From the NCBI GenBank assembly GCA_030040115.1, contig JASHUH010000082.1, forward strand, positions 1-14,047: DNA of 14,047 bases. The letters are read 5' to 3'. The DNA comes from Acidobacteriaceae bacterium (GTDB lineage: Bacteria; Acidobacteriota; Terriglobia; Terriglobales; Acidobacteriaceae). Shown here in pieces: positions 8,223 through 14,047 of the stretch. The notes under the pieces were generated by a model. That model searched no databases. It was not told where the DNA came from and saw only the letters and a program-made list of their open reading frames with translations. The number at the start of each line of letters is the position of its first letter. Positions within the stretch are counted from its first letter, which is position 1. A program made the translations under genes and the position numbers.

Positions 8223-8647
8223 GCGCCGCCGCGCATTACAGCCGTTTCACCACAGTATTTCTGGCCGAATGCGAACCTGCGTCACGAGTTCTCACTTTCG
8301 TGAACGCCGGGCACAATCCAGCGCTTCTACGTCGCTGCTCAGGAGACCTCGAGGCTTTGGAGACGGGTGGGCTGCCGTTGGGCGTCATGGAGGATGCCGT
8401 GTATCAAAGCGGCGCGGTTACACTCGCTTCCGGGGACCTGCTGGCCATCTTTACCGATGGCGTGGTTGAGGCGGAAAACGCGCAGGGCCAGGAATACAGC
8501 CAAACCCGGCTGCTCGCGGCCCTGGGGGCAAACGCCGCAGCGCCGCCGGGCATCTTGCTCAGCACGATTCTGTTCGACATCGACCGCTTCGTCGGCTCGG
8601 CGTCGCAGCATGACGACGTCACCCCCATGTTGCTCAAAGCGGCCTGA
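8223..8647 (+). pseudogene. C-terminal remnant of a SpoIIE/RsbU-type PP2C phosphatase
   Basis: The frame encodes the second half of a SpoIIE-family serine phosphatase: SRFTTVFLAECEPASRVLTFVNAGHNPALLRR, then GGLPLGVMEDAVYQSGAVTLASGDLLAIFTDGVVEAEN, and the terminal SASQHDDVTPMLL. The metal-binding Asp of FTDG and the DD of QHDD are present. The N-terminal half, including the first metal motif (GDVSGKG-like), is missing. Similarity begins at about 8237, only 15 nt after the kinase stop. In this frame there is no ATG, GTG or TTG between the kinase stop and the conserved core; the frame stays open back to a TTG at 8144, but that part is kinase sequence read in the wrong frame. I infer a 5'-deleted, non-functional relic of a partner-switching phosphatase. 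A translationally coupled short protein is less likely. Confidence 0.75.
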
Positions 8648-8669
8648 CGCCGATTCCTCTAACTCCGCC

Positions 8670-8797
8670 CTAGTGTGGTGTCCTTCCTCATTCTTTGCAA
8701 CGCAGCTCTCGCAAAGGCATCCCGCCGCGGCTAAAGCCGCGCTCCTTTTCTTGCCCTTTCAAAGCATTGCAAAATATGATGCGGGGCAGGACACTAG
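8670..8797. mobile_element. MITE/REP-like long imperfect palindrome
   Basis: About 128 bp that fold back on themselves in nested tiers: CTAGTGT...TGTCCT at 8670-8685 against AGGACACTAG at 8788-8797; TCATTCTTTGCAACGC at 8688-8703 against GCATTGCAAAATATGA at 8764-8779 (three mismatches); CAAAGGCA at 8712-8719 against TGCCCTTT at 8752-8759; and a core palindrome CGCGGCT-AA-AGCCGCG at 8727-8742. CTAG (containing TA) flanks both ends and could be a target duplication. It has no coding capacity. I infer a non-autonomous element mobilised by an unlinked transposase, possibly of a TA-targeting family such as IS630; the family is a guess. It also separates the phosphatase relic from the convergent FecR-domain gene and could act as a bidirectional transcription terminator. 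Confidence 0.65.
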
Positions 8798-10233
8798 TGT
8801 TCGCGGCCTGAAGAAGAAGCCGAGGCATGGGCGCCCGCCGATGCGCTGGACATGGACGGGCTGGCCATCTGAGCGCCCGAATTGCCACCCATGCGGCCTT
8901 CGCCGCCCTCCTCACCGCGCCCCATTGCCGCTGGCGCAGATCCGCGCCGCATCGAAGCTACGCCTGCGAAGCTCTCACGGCCGTTTGTCCCACGCACCGC
9001 CCCAGCTTGCATATAAACAGGCGTGCTCGCTGTGCCTTTGGCCTCGGCGCGTTCCGAGAACTCCTTCAATTTGCCTAACTCATCGCGCGGAATGCCCAAA
9101 CCCGCCGAATCCTTGCGGAAGACGAACGAGTTGGCCCCATTGAGTTGGGAGCGGACAAGCGGCTTCTGGTTCACCATCAGCAACCCCGGCTCACCCAGAC
9201 GCGGCGGACGCACAGGCATTTTCGGAACCGTGATCGGCCCCGTCAGGCCCGCGAAACCAGCGGCATTGTTGATCCCCATCCAGCCGCCGCCGGGCATCCA
9301 GCCCCAGCCTGCGCCGGGGCAGAAGGACCACGAGCCGAAGTGGTACGGGGTCCATCCCCAGGGATACGGAGACACCCACGAATATCCCATGCCGCCATAC
9401 CATGCCCACGCGCCGTTCGAATACGGATTCCAGGCGGCGCTGGCAAAGTAGGGCTGCCACATCATGCCGCACCCGCCCAGGTCGGCGAAGTCTCCGTAAT
9501 ACATCATGTCGTTCAGGCCATAGGCGTAGGGCGTACTGTTGAAAGCGCTCACCGTGGCCGCTCGCGCCTGATATTCATCGGAGCTTTTGTCCCAGGAGTC
9601 ATACGGATCGGACGTCACCGACTTGGCCACCGTCGGCTCCGAGGAGCCGGCCATCGCGAACGTGACGGTCCGCTTATGCGCAACATCCATAAGCCCGTCG
9701 GGGCCTTTGATCTCAAGATCGCCGCCGAGCACGGCGAGTTTCGCCTCGTCTCCCTCCAATTGCAACCGGACGTGGCTGGTGGGCGGAAGCTCGAGGTTCT
9801 GTTGCCCGAAGAGGAGATTGAACTGATTCGCCGGGGTCTTCATCAGGCTGACGTACGCCATCCCCTTCAGCACGCGAACCGAAGAGAGGGTTCCGCCGTT
9901 AGCCATTCGTTCCAGGGTCGGAAACTCCACTTCGGAATCGGGCCCCAGGCGCAACGAGCTGTTGTCTTCGAATTCCACCTCGGCCACGCCGTTCCCAGTC
10001 TGCAGACGACAGTTCTCGACAATGGGAAGATTGGCGATGGCGGGCTCGAATCCGCGGCCCACGGCGCGGTCCATTTGCACCTCGCCTTTCACTTCACTCA
10101 GCCGAACAATGCGAACCTTCGAGACCGCCGGGGAAGGGGCGGCCTGTTCGCCGGACTGCGCCGTCACCGCAGGCGCCAGCAGCAGCACCGCGAGCGACGC
10201 GATTGCGATGTGAGCAGCGGAAATTTTCATCAT
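8794..10233 (-). CDS. Secreted FecR-domain protein with an aromatic/Gly-rich segment
   Basis: 479 residues. A Sec signal peptide (1-25, cleavage near VTA|Q) is followed by a FecR-like beta-rich domain at about 38-180: RIVRLSEVKGEVQMDR, LQTGNGVAEVEFEDNSSLRLGPDSEVEF, and LAVLGGDLEIKG. Residues 240-325 are very rich in Trp, Tyr, Gly and Pro (WGWTPYHFGSWSFCPGAGWGWMPGGGW), like the DUF6600-type segments often found after FecR domains in acidobacterial proteins. A Pro/basic stretch and a Ser/Ala/Gly/Met-rich tail (427-479) end the protein. It is probably periplasmic or envelope-associated; the lack of an N-terminal anti-sigma helix and of a neighbouring sigma factor argues against a classical FecR iron-sensing role. 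AAGGAGG lies 5 nt before ATG 10233; the adjacent ATG 10230 is an equal alternative. The frame stays open upstream to 10722, but that part overlaps the divergent transporter gene. The stop codon lies in the end of the palindromic element. Confidence 0.87.
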   Translation of the reverse strand: MMKISAAHIAIASLAVLLLAPAVTAQSGEQAAPSPAVSKVRIVRLSEVKGEVQMDRAVGRGFEPAIANLPIVENCRLQTGNGVAEVEFEDNSSLRLGPDSEVEFPTLERMANGGTLSSVRVLKGMAYVSLMKTPANQFNLLFGQQNLELPPTSHVRLQLEGDEAKLAVLGGDLEIKGPDGLMDVAHKRTVTFAMAGSSEPTVAKSVTSDPYDSWDKSSDEYQARAATVSAFNSTPYAYGLNDMMYYGDFADLGGCGMMWQPYFASAAWNPYSNGAWAWYGGMGYSWVSPYPWGWTPYHFGSWSFCPGAGWGWMPGGGWMGINNAAGFAGLTGPITVPKMPVRPPRLGEPGLLMVNQKPLVRSQLNGANSFVFRKDSAGLGIPRDELGKLKEFSERAEAKGTASTPVYMQAGAVRGTNGRESFAGVASMRRGSAPAAMGRGEEGGEGRMGGNSGAQMASPSMSSASAGAHASASSSGREH

Positions 10234-10558
10234 GTCCGCCTCCTTGGTTGGAATTCTGGGCGAACCCTTACACGATTGGAGGAGCCCGGGCTGCAACCTG
10301 ACCCAAGCTTGCATAAACTGTGGCCTTGATGCTAGCACGAATAAGGTAGCCGTGGCGAGCCGGAAATCCCCTTTCCTGCAAAGAGTCCTAAAAACTGCGC
10401 CGGGTTGCCTTTCCCGAGGGCCGGCTGCAACTCGGATAATCCCGGCGCTGGTCTGCGGGCTTCTAATTCCGGCATCCTGCTTCAATCCGGTTCGCCGCCT
10501 GCGCATGAGACAATGCCTTCGACAGCTTCCTTTCGCTAACCCACCCCGCGGACCGTCC
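10234..10558. promoter_or_regulatory. Divergent intergenic region with two-tier hairpin in the transporter leader
   Basis: 325 bp between two divergent starts, so promoters for both genes should lie here, although no confident -35/-10 pair is seen. The notable structure is at 10397-10448: a perfect 8-bp outer stem (GCGCCGGG / CCCGGCGC) encloses a perfect 5-bp inner stem (CCGAG at 10414-10418 / CTCGG at 10431-10435), with a 9-nt left and a 5-nt right internal loop and a 12-nt apical loop. No T-tract follows on either strand, so it is not an ordinary intrinsic terminator. I compared the region with the c-di-AMP (ydaO) riboswitch that precedes kimA in Bacillus and did not find its conserved blocks. 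Confidence 0.45.
10239..10245 (-). promoter_or_regulatory. Ribosome binding site of the FecR-domain gene
   Basis: A near-consensus AAGGAGG on the minus strand, 5 nt before the ATG at 10233 and 8 nt before the ATG at 10230. It rules out the long upstream extension of the frame. Confidence 0.8.
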
Positions 10559-12457
10559 ATGCCTCTACCCACGCGCATCCTGAATTTCCTTTTCGGCCGG
10601 CCGCTGGCCACCAGCGAGGAGCGCGCCGAGCACATTGGTCCCGTCGCCGGCATTCCCGTCTTCGGGCTCGACGCCCTGAGCTCCGCGGCGTACGGTCCTG
10701 AAGCCGCGCTTACCCTGCTCATCCCGCTCTCGCTTACCGGCGTGCGCTACATCGTGCCGGTGAGCTTCGCCATTATCGCCCTGCTGGGCATCGTCTACCT
10801 CAGCTACCGCCAAACCATCGAGGCGTATCCGCAGGGCGGCGGGTCGTACACCGTGGCCACGGAAAATCTGGGCGCCGAAGCCGGCCTGCTGGCTGCTTCA
10901 GCGCTCATGATCGACTACATTCTCACCGCATCGGTGGGCATATCGGCCGGGGTGGGCGCACTCATTTCCGCCGTTCCCAGCCTGCAGCCGCACACCCTGG
11001 GGCTCTGCCTCGCCGTCCTGGTCCTGCTCACCCTGGTGAACATGCGCGGCGTTCACGACACCGGCGTGGTGTTCATGATTCCGACCTACCTTTTCACGGG
11101 AACGCTTCTGGTTGTCATCATCGCCGGCGCCTGGAGCGCAGTTCAAGCCGCCGGCCACCCCGTCGCCGCCACGCCGCTTCCCCTGGCGCCCGCGGCCACC
11201 GCCGCCGTGAGCTGGTGGCTGTTGCTCAAGACGTTTTCTTCCGGTTGCACCGCTATGACCGGCGTGGAAGCGGTGAGCAACGGCGTGATGGCCTTTCGCG
11301 ATCCCACGCGCAAAAACGCCAAAATCACGCTCACTATCATCATCGCCCTGCTCGCCATTCTGCTGGCCGGCATCGCCCTCCTTTGCCGCGCCTATGGCAT
11401 CGCCGCCACCGACCCGGGCAGCCCTGGCTATGAAAGCGTGCTCTCCATGCTGACGCGCGCGGTCATGGGCCGCGGATGGTTCTACTACGTGACCATCGCC
11501 TCGGTGCTGGTGGTGCTGGCGCTCTCCGCCAATACCGCCTTCGCCGATTTTCCCCGCCTCACCCGCGCCATCGCCCTCGATAATTACATGCCCCATGTGT
11601 TTTTGCTCCGCGGCCGCCGCCTGCTCTATTCGTGGGGGATCTATGTGCTGGTGGCGCTCACGGCGCTGCTGCTGATCTTTTTCGGCGGCGTCACCGACCG
11701 GCTCATTCCGCTCTACGCCGTCGGCGCCTTTATGGCCTTCACGCTGTCGCAGGCGGGCATGGTGATGCACTGGAGGCGCCAGGGCGAGGCGCCACTGCGC
11801 ATGTTCGTCAACGGCTTCGGGGCCCTGATCACCGGCGTCACCACGCTGGTGGTCTTCGTCACCAAGTTCGTTGAAGGCGCGTGGATCACCGCGCTGCTGA
11901 TTGCAGCCATGATCCTGCTCATGCGCGGCGTGAAAGCCCATTACCGCCGCGTGGCCCGCGAAATCGACCTCAATCGGCCCATCATTCCCGCCGAAGTTAC
12001 CGAACCCATCGTGGTGCTGCCCATCGACCGCTGGAGCCGCATTTCAGAAAAAGCGCTTTCCTTTGCCCTCTCCATGTCCAGCGACATTCGCTGTGTCCAC
12101 GTAATTACCGGCGAGACAGCGGACTCGTTTTGCGACCAGTGGGAGAACCTTATCGCCGCGCCGCTCCGCGCCTCAGGCAGGTGTGTTCCCCACCTCGTCA
12201 CGCTTCGTTCGCCTTTCCGCTACGTCTTGCAACCGGTGGTGGATTACGTGCTCGAGGTGGAACGCGAAACCGGCTACCGCAAAGTTTGCGTGCTGGTGCC
12301 GGAACTGGTGGTGCGCCGCTGGTGGGAGGGCATGCTGCACAACCGCCGCTCCGACCTGCTCAAAGTCATCCTGCTCATGCGCGGCAACCGCCGCATCATC
12401 GTGGTCAATATTCCCTGGTATCTGGAACGAACTGAAGCCGCCATCGCCAGCCGTTGA
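10559..12457 (+). CDS. kimA: KimA-type potassium:proton symporter (APC superfamily)
   Basis: 632 residues with about 12 hydrophobic segments between 28 and 457, then a cytoplasmic USP-like domain (about 480-625), the architecture of Bacillus KimA (YdaO, 607 aa), a high-affinity K+ importer regulated by c-di-AMP. Family stretches are preserved: GLDALSSAAYG (36-46), YRQTIEAYPQGGGSYTVATENLG (83-105), DYILTASVGISAG (119-131), FSSGCTAMTGVEAVSNG (226-242), and IPLYAVGAFMAFTLSQAGM (383-401). From memory of the KimA structure, Asp36, Tyr43, Asp117, Thr121, Thr230 and Glu233 line the ion path; the equivalents Asp38, Tyr45, Asp119, Thr123, Thr234 and Glu237 are all present, while the Ser125 position is Gly127. 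The C-terminal LVTLRSPFRYVLQPVVDYVLEVE also aligns with KimA. The start ATG 10559 has no clear Shine-Dalgarno but matches where the family begins. It could be annotated simply as an APC amino-acid permease. Confidence 0.9.
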   Translation: MPLPTRILNFLFGRPLATSEERAEHIGPVAGIPVFGLDALSSAAYGPEAALTLLIPLSLTGVRYIVPVSFAIIALLGIVYLSYRQTIEAYPQGGGSYTVATENLGAEAGLLAASALMIDYILTASVGISAGVGALISAVPSLQPHTLGLCLAVLVLLTLVNMRGVHDTGVVFMIPTYLFTGTLLVVIIAGAWSAVQAAGHPVAATPLPLAPAATAAVSWWLLLKTFSSGCTAMTGVEAVSNGVMAFRDPTRKNAKITLTIIIALLAILLAGIALLCRAYGIAATDPGSPGYESVLSMLTRAVMGRGWFYYVTIASVLVVLALSANTAFADFPRLTRAIALDNYMPHVFLLRGRRLLYSWGIYVLVALTALLLIFFGGVTDRLIPLYAVGAFMAFTLSQAGMVMHWRRQGEAPLRMFVNGFGALITGVTTLVVFVTKFVEGAWITALLIAAMILLMRGVKAHYRRVAREIDLNRPIIPAEVTEPIVVLPIDRWSRISEKALSFALSMSSDIRCVHVITGETADSFCDQWENLIAAPLRASGRCVPHLVTLRSPFRYVLQPVVDYVLEVERETGYRKVCVLVPELVVRRWWEGMLHNRRSDLLKVILLMRGNRRIIVVNIPWYLERTEAAIASR

Positions 12458-12469
12458 CGCCGACCATCG

Positions 12470-13600
12470 TCATGCCAATTGCGGCAAACGCACATGCAGC
12501 CTGTCGCGCAGATAGCGGATATTGACGGCGAGATTGTCATCGATGCTCCCCGTGCCGTCATTGGGCCTCGGCGCGTCGAGATCGAGCGCCACCCATCCTT
12601 TGAAATTGCGATCGCGCAGCACCTTGAGGACCGCCGGAAAATCCACTCCGCCCGAGCCCAGGTCATGATAGACGCTGGCCTTGCGAAACTCCGCCCGCGT
12701 GGGCGTCGACTTGTTGCCGCGGAACCGGGGGAAGGTGTCTTTCAGGTGCACTTCCGCGATGCGCGGAAAATAGTCGCTGATAATCTTCACCGCGTCCATG
12801 CCGCCCAGGGTCAGATGCCCGGTATCCGTCGTGAGCCACACATATTTGGAGTCGGTGAGCTCGATCACCGTGCGCACTTCATGCTCGCGCTCCATCGGTC
12901 CCCAGATATGGGGATGCGGCGCCAGCCTCACCCCGTAACCGATGGTTCGCTCTCCGATCGCGTTCAGGGTGTCGGCCAGCCGTTTGAGCTGATCCTCGCT
13001 CGGACCCCCCTCAGGCCGGCTGCCCATGTTGGTTTTCCAGTGGTCGCAGCCGCAGGGGGCGAGAAAATCGCGCGCAAAGCTCGCCATTCTCGCAATCAGT
13101 TCGGCGTTCCCTTGAGGATCGAGCCAGGGAGAGGTCCGGTTGGCCACGCCGCCCCCGGGGTGCGGGCCGTGCGGCGCCTGGCCCCAGCCTGGCGGCAGAT
13201 CGCCCACGTCGATCAGCACGATCCCGGCCTCGTTGCACACTTTGCGAAGGCTCAGCGGATCGCCAAGATAAGCGCCCACTTGCCCACCGTACGGCTCGAA
13301 GCCCTGCAGACCCACGCGCGCAATGTCGGCGGCGATCTTGCCCATATCGGTCCACATGCGCAGATTTCCGTTCACCCAGTCGCCCCACAGCGCGCCGGTG
13401 ATGCCGTAGCGGATGTTGGCGTCCACCGGGTCGAGAGATTGGCCCGCGGACGCCCAAGCGTTCGCCGGTCCCAGCGCCGCCACGGCCGAAGCCGCGCCGG
13501 CAAAGGCGCCCGCAGTGGCGAGAAATTCCCTGCGTGAGAAAGATTTCCCGCAAGGTGCATGGCGAGTGGTCCGGGAAAGATGCGCTGCGTGGTTGAACAT
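12470..13600 (-). CDS. Tat-exported sugar phosphate isomerase/epimerase-like TIM barrel
   Basis: 376 residues of the AP-endonuclease-2/xylose-isomerase-like superfamily that includes IolE and related keto-inositol and keto-sugar enzymes. The N-terminus carries a twin-arginine signal: SRREFLATAG (22-31), then a hydrophobic stretch to about 50 and an AWA|S cleavage site, so it should be exported folded, probably with its metal. The barrel starts at about 63 (IRYGITGALWGDW). Likely metal/substrate positions are GYGVRLAPHPHIWG (221-234), TTDTGHLTLGG (257-267), AEVHLKD (282-288) and WVALDLD (336-342); the usual glutamate near the end of the last strands appears as DLD. The start ATG 13600 has GGAGG 7 nt upstream. 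It is convergent with kimA, with only 12 bp between stops. Substrate unknown; no neighbouring carbohydrate genes help. Confidence 0.93.
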   Translation of the reverse strand: MFNHAAHLSRTTRHAPCGKSFSRREFLATAGAFAGAASAVAALGPANAWASAGQSLDPVDANIRYGITGALWGDWVNGNLRMWTDMGKIAADIARVGLQGFEPYGGQVGAYLGDPLSLRKVCNEAGIVLIDVGDLPPGWGQAPHGPHPGGGVANRTSPWLDPQGNAELIARMASFARDFLAPCGCDHWKTNMGSRPEGGPSEDQLKRLADTLNAIGERTIGYGVRLAPHPHIWGPMEREHEVRTVIELTDSKYVWLTTDTGHLTLGGMDAVKIISDYFPRIAEVHLKDTFPRFRGNKSTPTRAEFRKASVYHDLGSGGVDFPAVLKVLRDRNFKGWVALDLDAPRPNDGTGSIDDNLAVNIRYLRDRLHVRLPQLA

Positions 13601-13607
13601 GGGGAAG

Positions 13608-13612
13608 CCTCC
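13608..13612 (-). promoter_or_regulatory. Ribosome binding site of the TIM-barrel gene
   Basis: GGAGG on the minus strand, 7 nt before ATG 13600. It fixes the start here rather than at the in-frame ATGs at 13633 or 13783, and leaves the twin-arginine motif near the N-terminus. Confidence 0.7.
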
Positions 13613-13808
13613 GCTTGGTTTTTTCGCCCCCATCGTATCAAACGACACGGCGCCGCTGTATAGCAGCGCGCTCCGCCGCCGGGCTTCGTCAAAGCAGGGG
13701 GTAAAGGATAGTCTAGGAAGGTACCGGAAACCACTCACAGCGCCGCCCCGGAGCGAACAATCCGGACTCCGCCGGTATGCCACAGCCGTGGATCGGCAGA
13801 ATGCAGCG

Positions 13809-13813
13809 AGGAG
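13809..13813 (+). promoter_or_regulatory. Ribosome binding site selecting a TTG start
   Basis: AGGAG (within GAGGAGAG) lies 9 nt before TTG 13823. No ATG or GTG in this frame lies before the signal-peptide core, so this site supports the TTG start. Confidence 0.65.
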
Positions 13814-13822
13814 AGTTTTACG

Positions 13823-14047
13823 TTGAAACGAACGTTCTTGTTTTTGACCTTGGCCGCGCTCATGCCGTTCGCGGTTCGCGGCCAGGTCATCCCGGAAGCC
13901 ACCCCAGGTCCCCCGGCGGCTGCGCCTTCATACAAATACAGAGCTTACGTCGGTTTCGCGTACAGCAGTCTGAACCAGGTAAATTTGTCCCGCTACGGTT
14001 TGATGGGGATGGAAGTCGCGGTCACGCGCGATTGGGGCAAGTATTTT
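13823..14047 (+). CDS. Outer-membrane beta-barrel protein, 3'-truncated by the window edge
   Basis: 75 codons are visible and the frame is open to the last base. The start codon is TTG, preceded by AGGAG at 9 nt. The first 20 residues, (M)KRTFLFLTLAALMPFAVRG, form a Sec signal peptide with likely cleavage before Gln21. A short Pro/Ala-rich linker follows (IPEATPGPPAAAPSYK), then alternating polar/aromatic strands (YRAYVGFAYSSLNQVN and GMEVAVTRDWGKYF) like the first hairpin of the small OmpA/porin-type barrels common in Acidobacteriota. It is divergent from the TIM-barrel gene, with 222 bp (13601-13822) of shared upstream sequence that holds a small dyad (CGCTG at 13654-13658 / CAGCG at 13664-13668). 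Identity as a beta-barrel is inferred from the N-terminus only. Confidence 0.75.
   Translation, partial: MKRTFLFLTLAALMPFAVRGQVIPEATPGPPAAAPSYKYRAYVGFAYSSLNQVNLSRYGLMGMEVAVTRDWGKYF

Noticed and set aside
10234..10558. c-di-AMP (ydaO) riboswitch in front of the KimA gene
   Set aside because: Expected from Bacillus, but the conserved GGGGAACC-like, GGGGUGAAUC-like and CGACAGCUAACC blocks are not found in order; a CGACAGC and a CTAACCC occur but are separated by unrelated bases.
10898..11941. 347-codon open frame on the minus strand inside the KimA gene
   Set aside because: It is antisense to conserved membrane segments; the His/Gly/Gln-rich translation is a codon-bias shadow.
12458..12469. 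Terminator between the convergent KimA and TIM-barrel genes
   Set aside because: Only 12 bp separate the stops and no hairpin with a T-tract is visible.
12479..13537. 352-codon open frame on the plus strand inside the TIM-barrel gene
   Set aside because: It is antisense to a complete conserved barrel with its own Shine-Dalgarno and Tat signal; the translation lacks any domain pattern.

Overview
This window is about 14 kb of GC-rich chromosomal DNA. It most likely comes from an Acidobacteriota-type soil bacterium. That is an inference from the mix of genes: a divergent DXS, FecR-domain and DUF4440/NTF2-like secreted proteins, a Tat-exported sugar-isomerase-like TIM barrel, a SpoIIE-type phosphatase remnant, a multi-PAS histidine kinase and a short outer-membrane barrel protein. 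No rRNA or tRNA gene, CRISPR array, prophage or transposase gene is visible, so the phylum is not proven.

Layout: (1) 1-2337 (+) is alaS without its 5' end. (2) 2334-4223 (-) is dxs, convergent with alaS and overlapping it by 4 bp at the stop codons. (3) 4224-4665 has no convincing gene. (4) 4666-4830 (-) is an FmdB-type zinc ribbon, divergent from (5) 4989-5552 (+), a secreted NTF2-like protein. (6) About 5826-8222 (+) is a soluble GAF-PAS-PAS-PAS histidine kinase with no response regulator next to it. (7) 8223-8647 (+) is the C-terminal half of a SpoIIE/PP2C phosphatase with no start codon, a gene remnant. (8) 8670-8797 is a MITE-like long imperfect palindrome. (9) 8794-10233 (-) is a secreted FecR-domain protein with an aromatic/Gly-rich segment. 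(10) 10559-12457 (+) is a KimA-type potassium symporter, divergent from the FecR gene across a 325-bp spacer with a two-tier hairpin. (11) 12470-13600 (-) is a Tat-exported TIM-barrel protein, convergent with kimA. (12) 13823-end (+) is the start of an outer-membrane beta-barrel protein, with a TTG start.

Transcription units are mostly single genes in alternating orientation, so there is no obvious operon. The genes serve translation (AlaRS), isoprenoid/thiamine/pyridoxal precursor synthesis (DXS), potassium uptake (KimA), signalling (histidine kinase) and the cell envelope (FecR-like, NTF2-like, TIM barrel, beta-barrel).

I did not find a clearly new multi-gene system. The signals most worth following are the compositional mosaic and insertions within alaS, the palindromic mobile-element-like repeat whose end supplies the FecR gene's stop codon, the truncated phosphatase directly behind the kinase, and the structured leader of the KimA gene.
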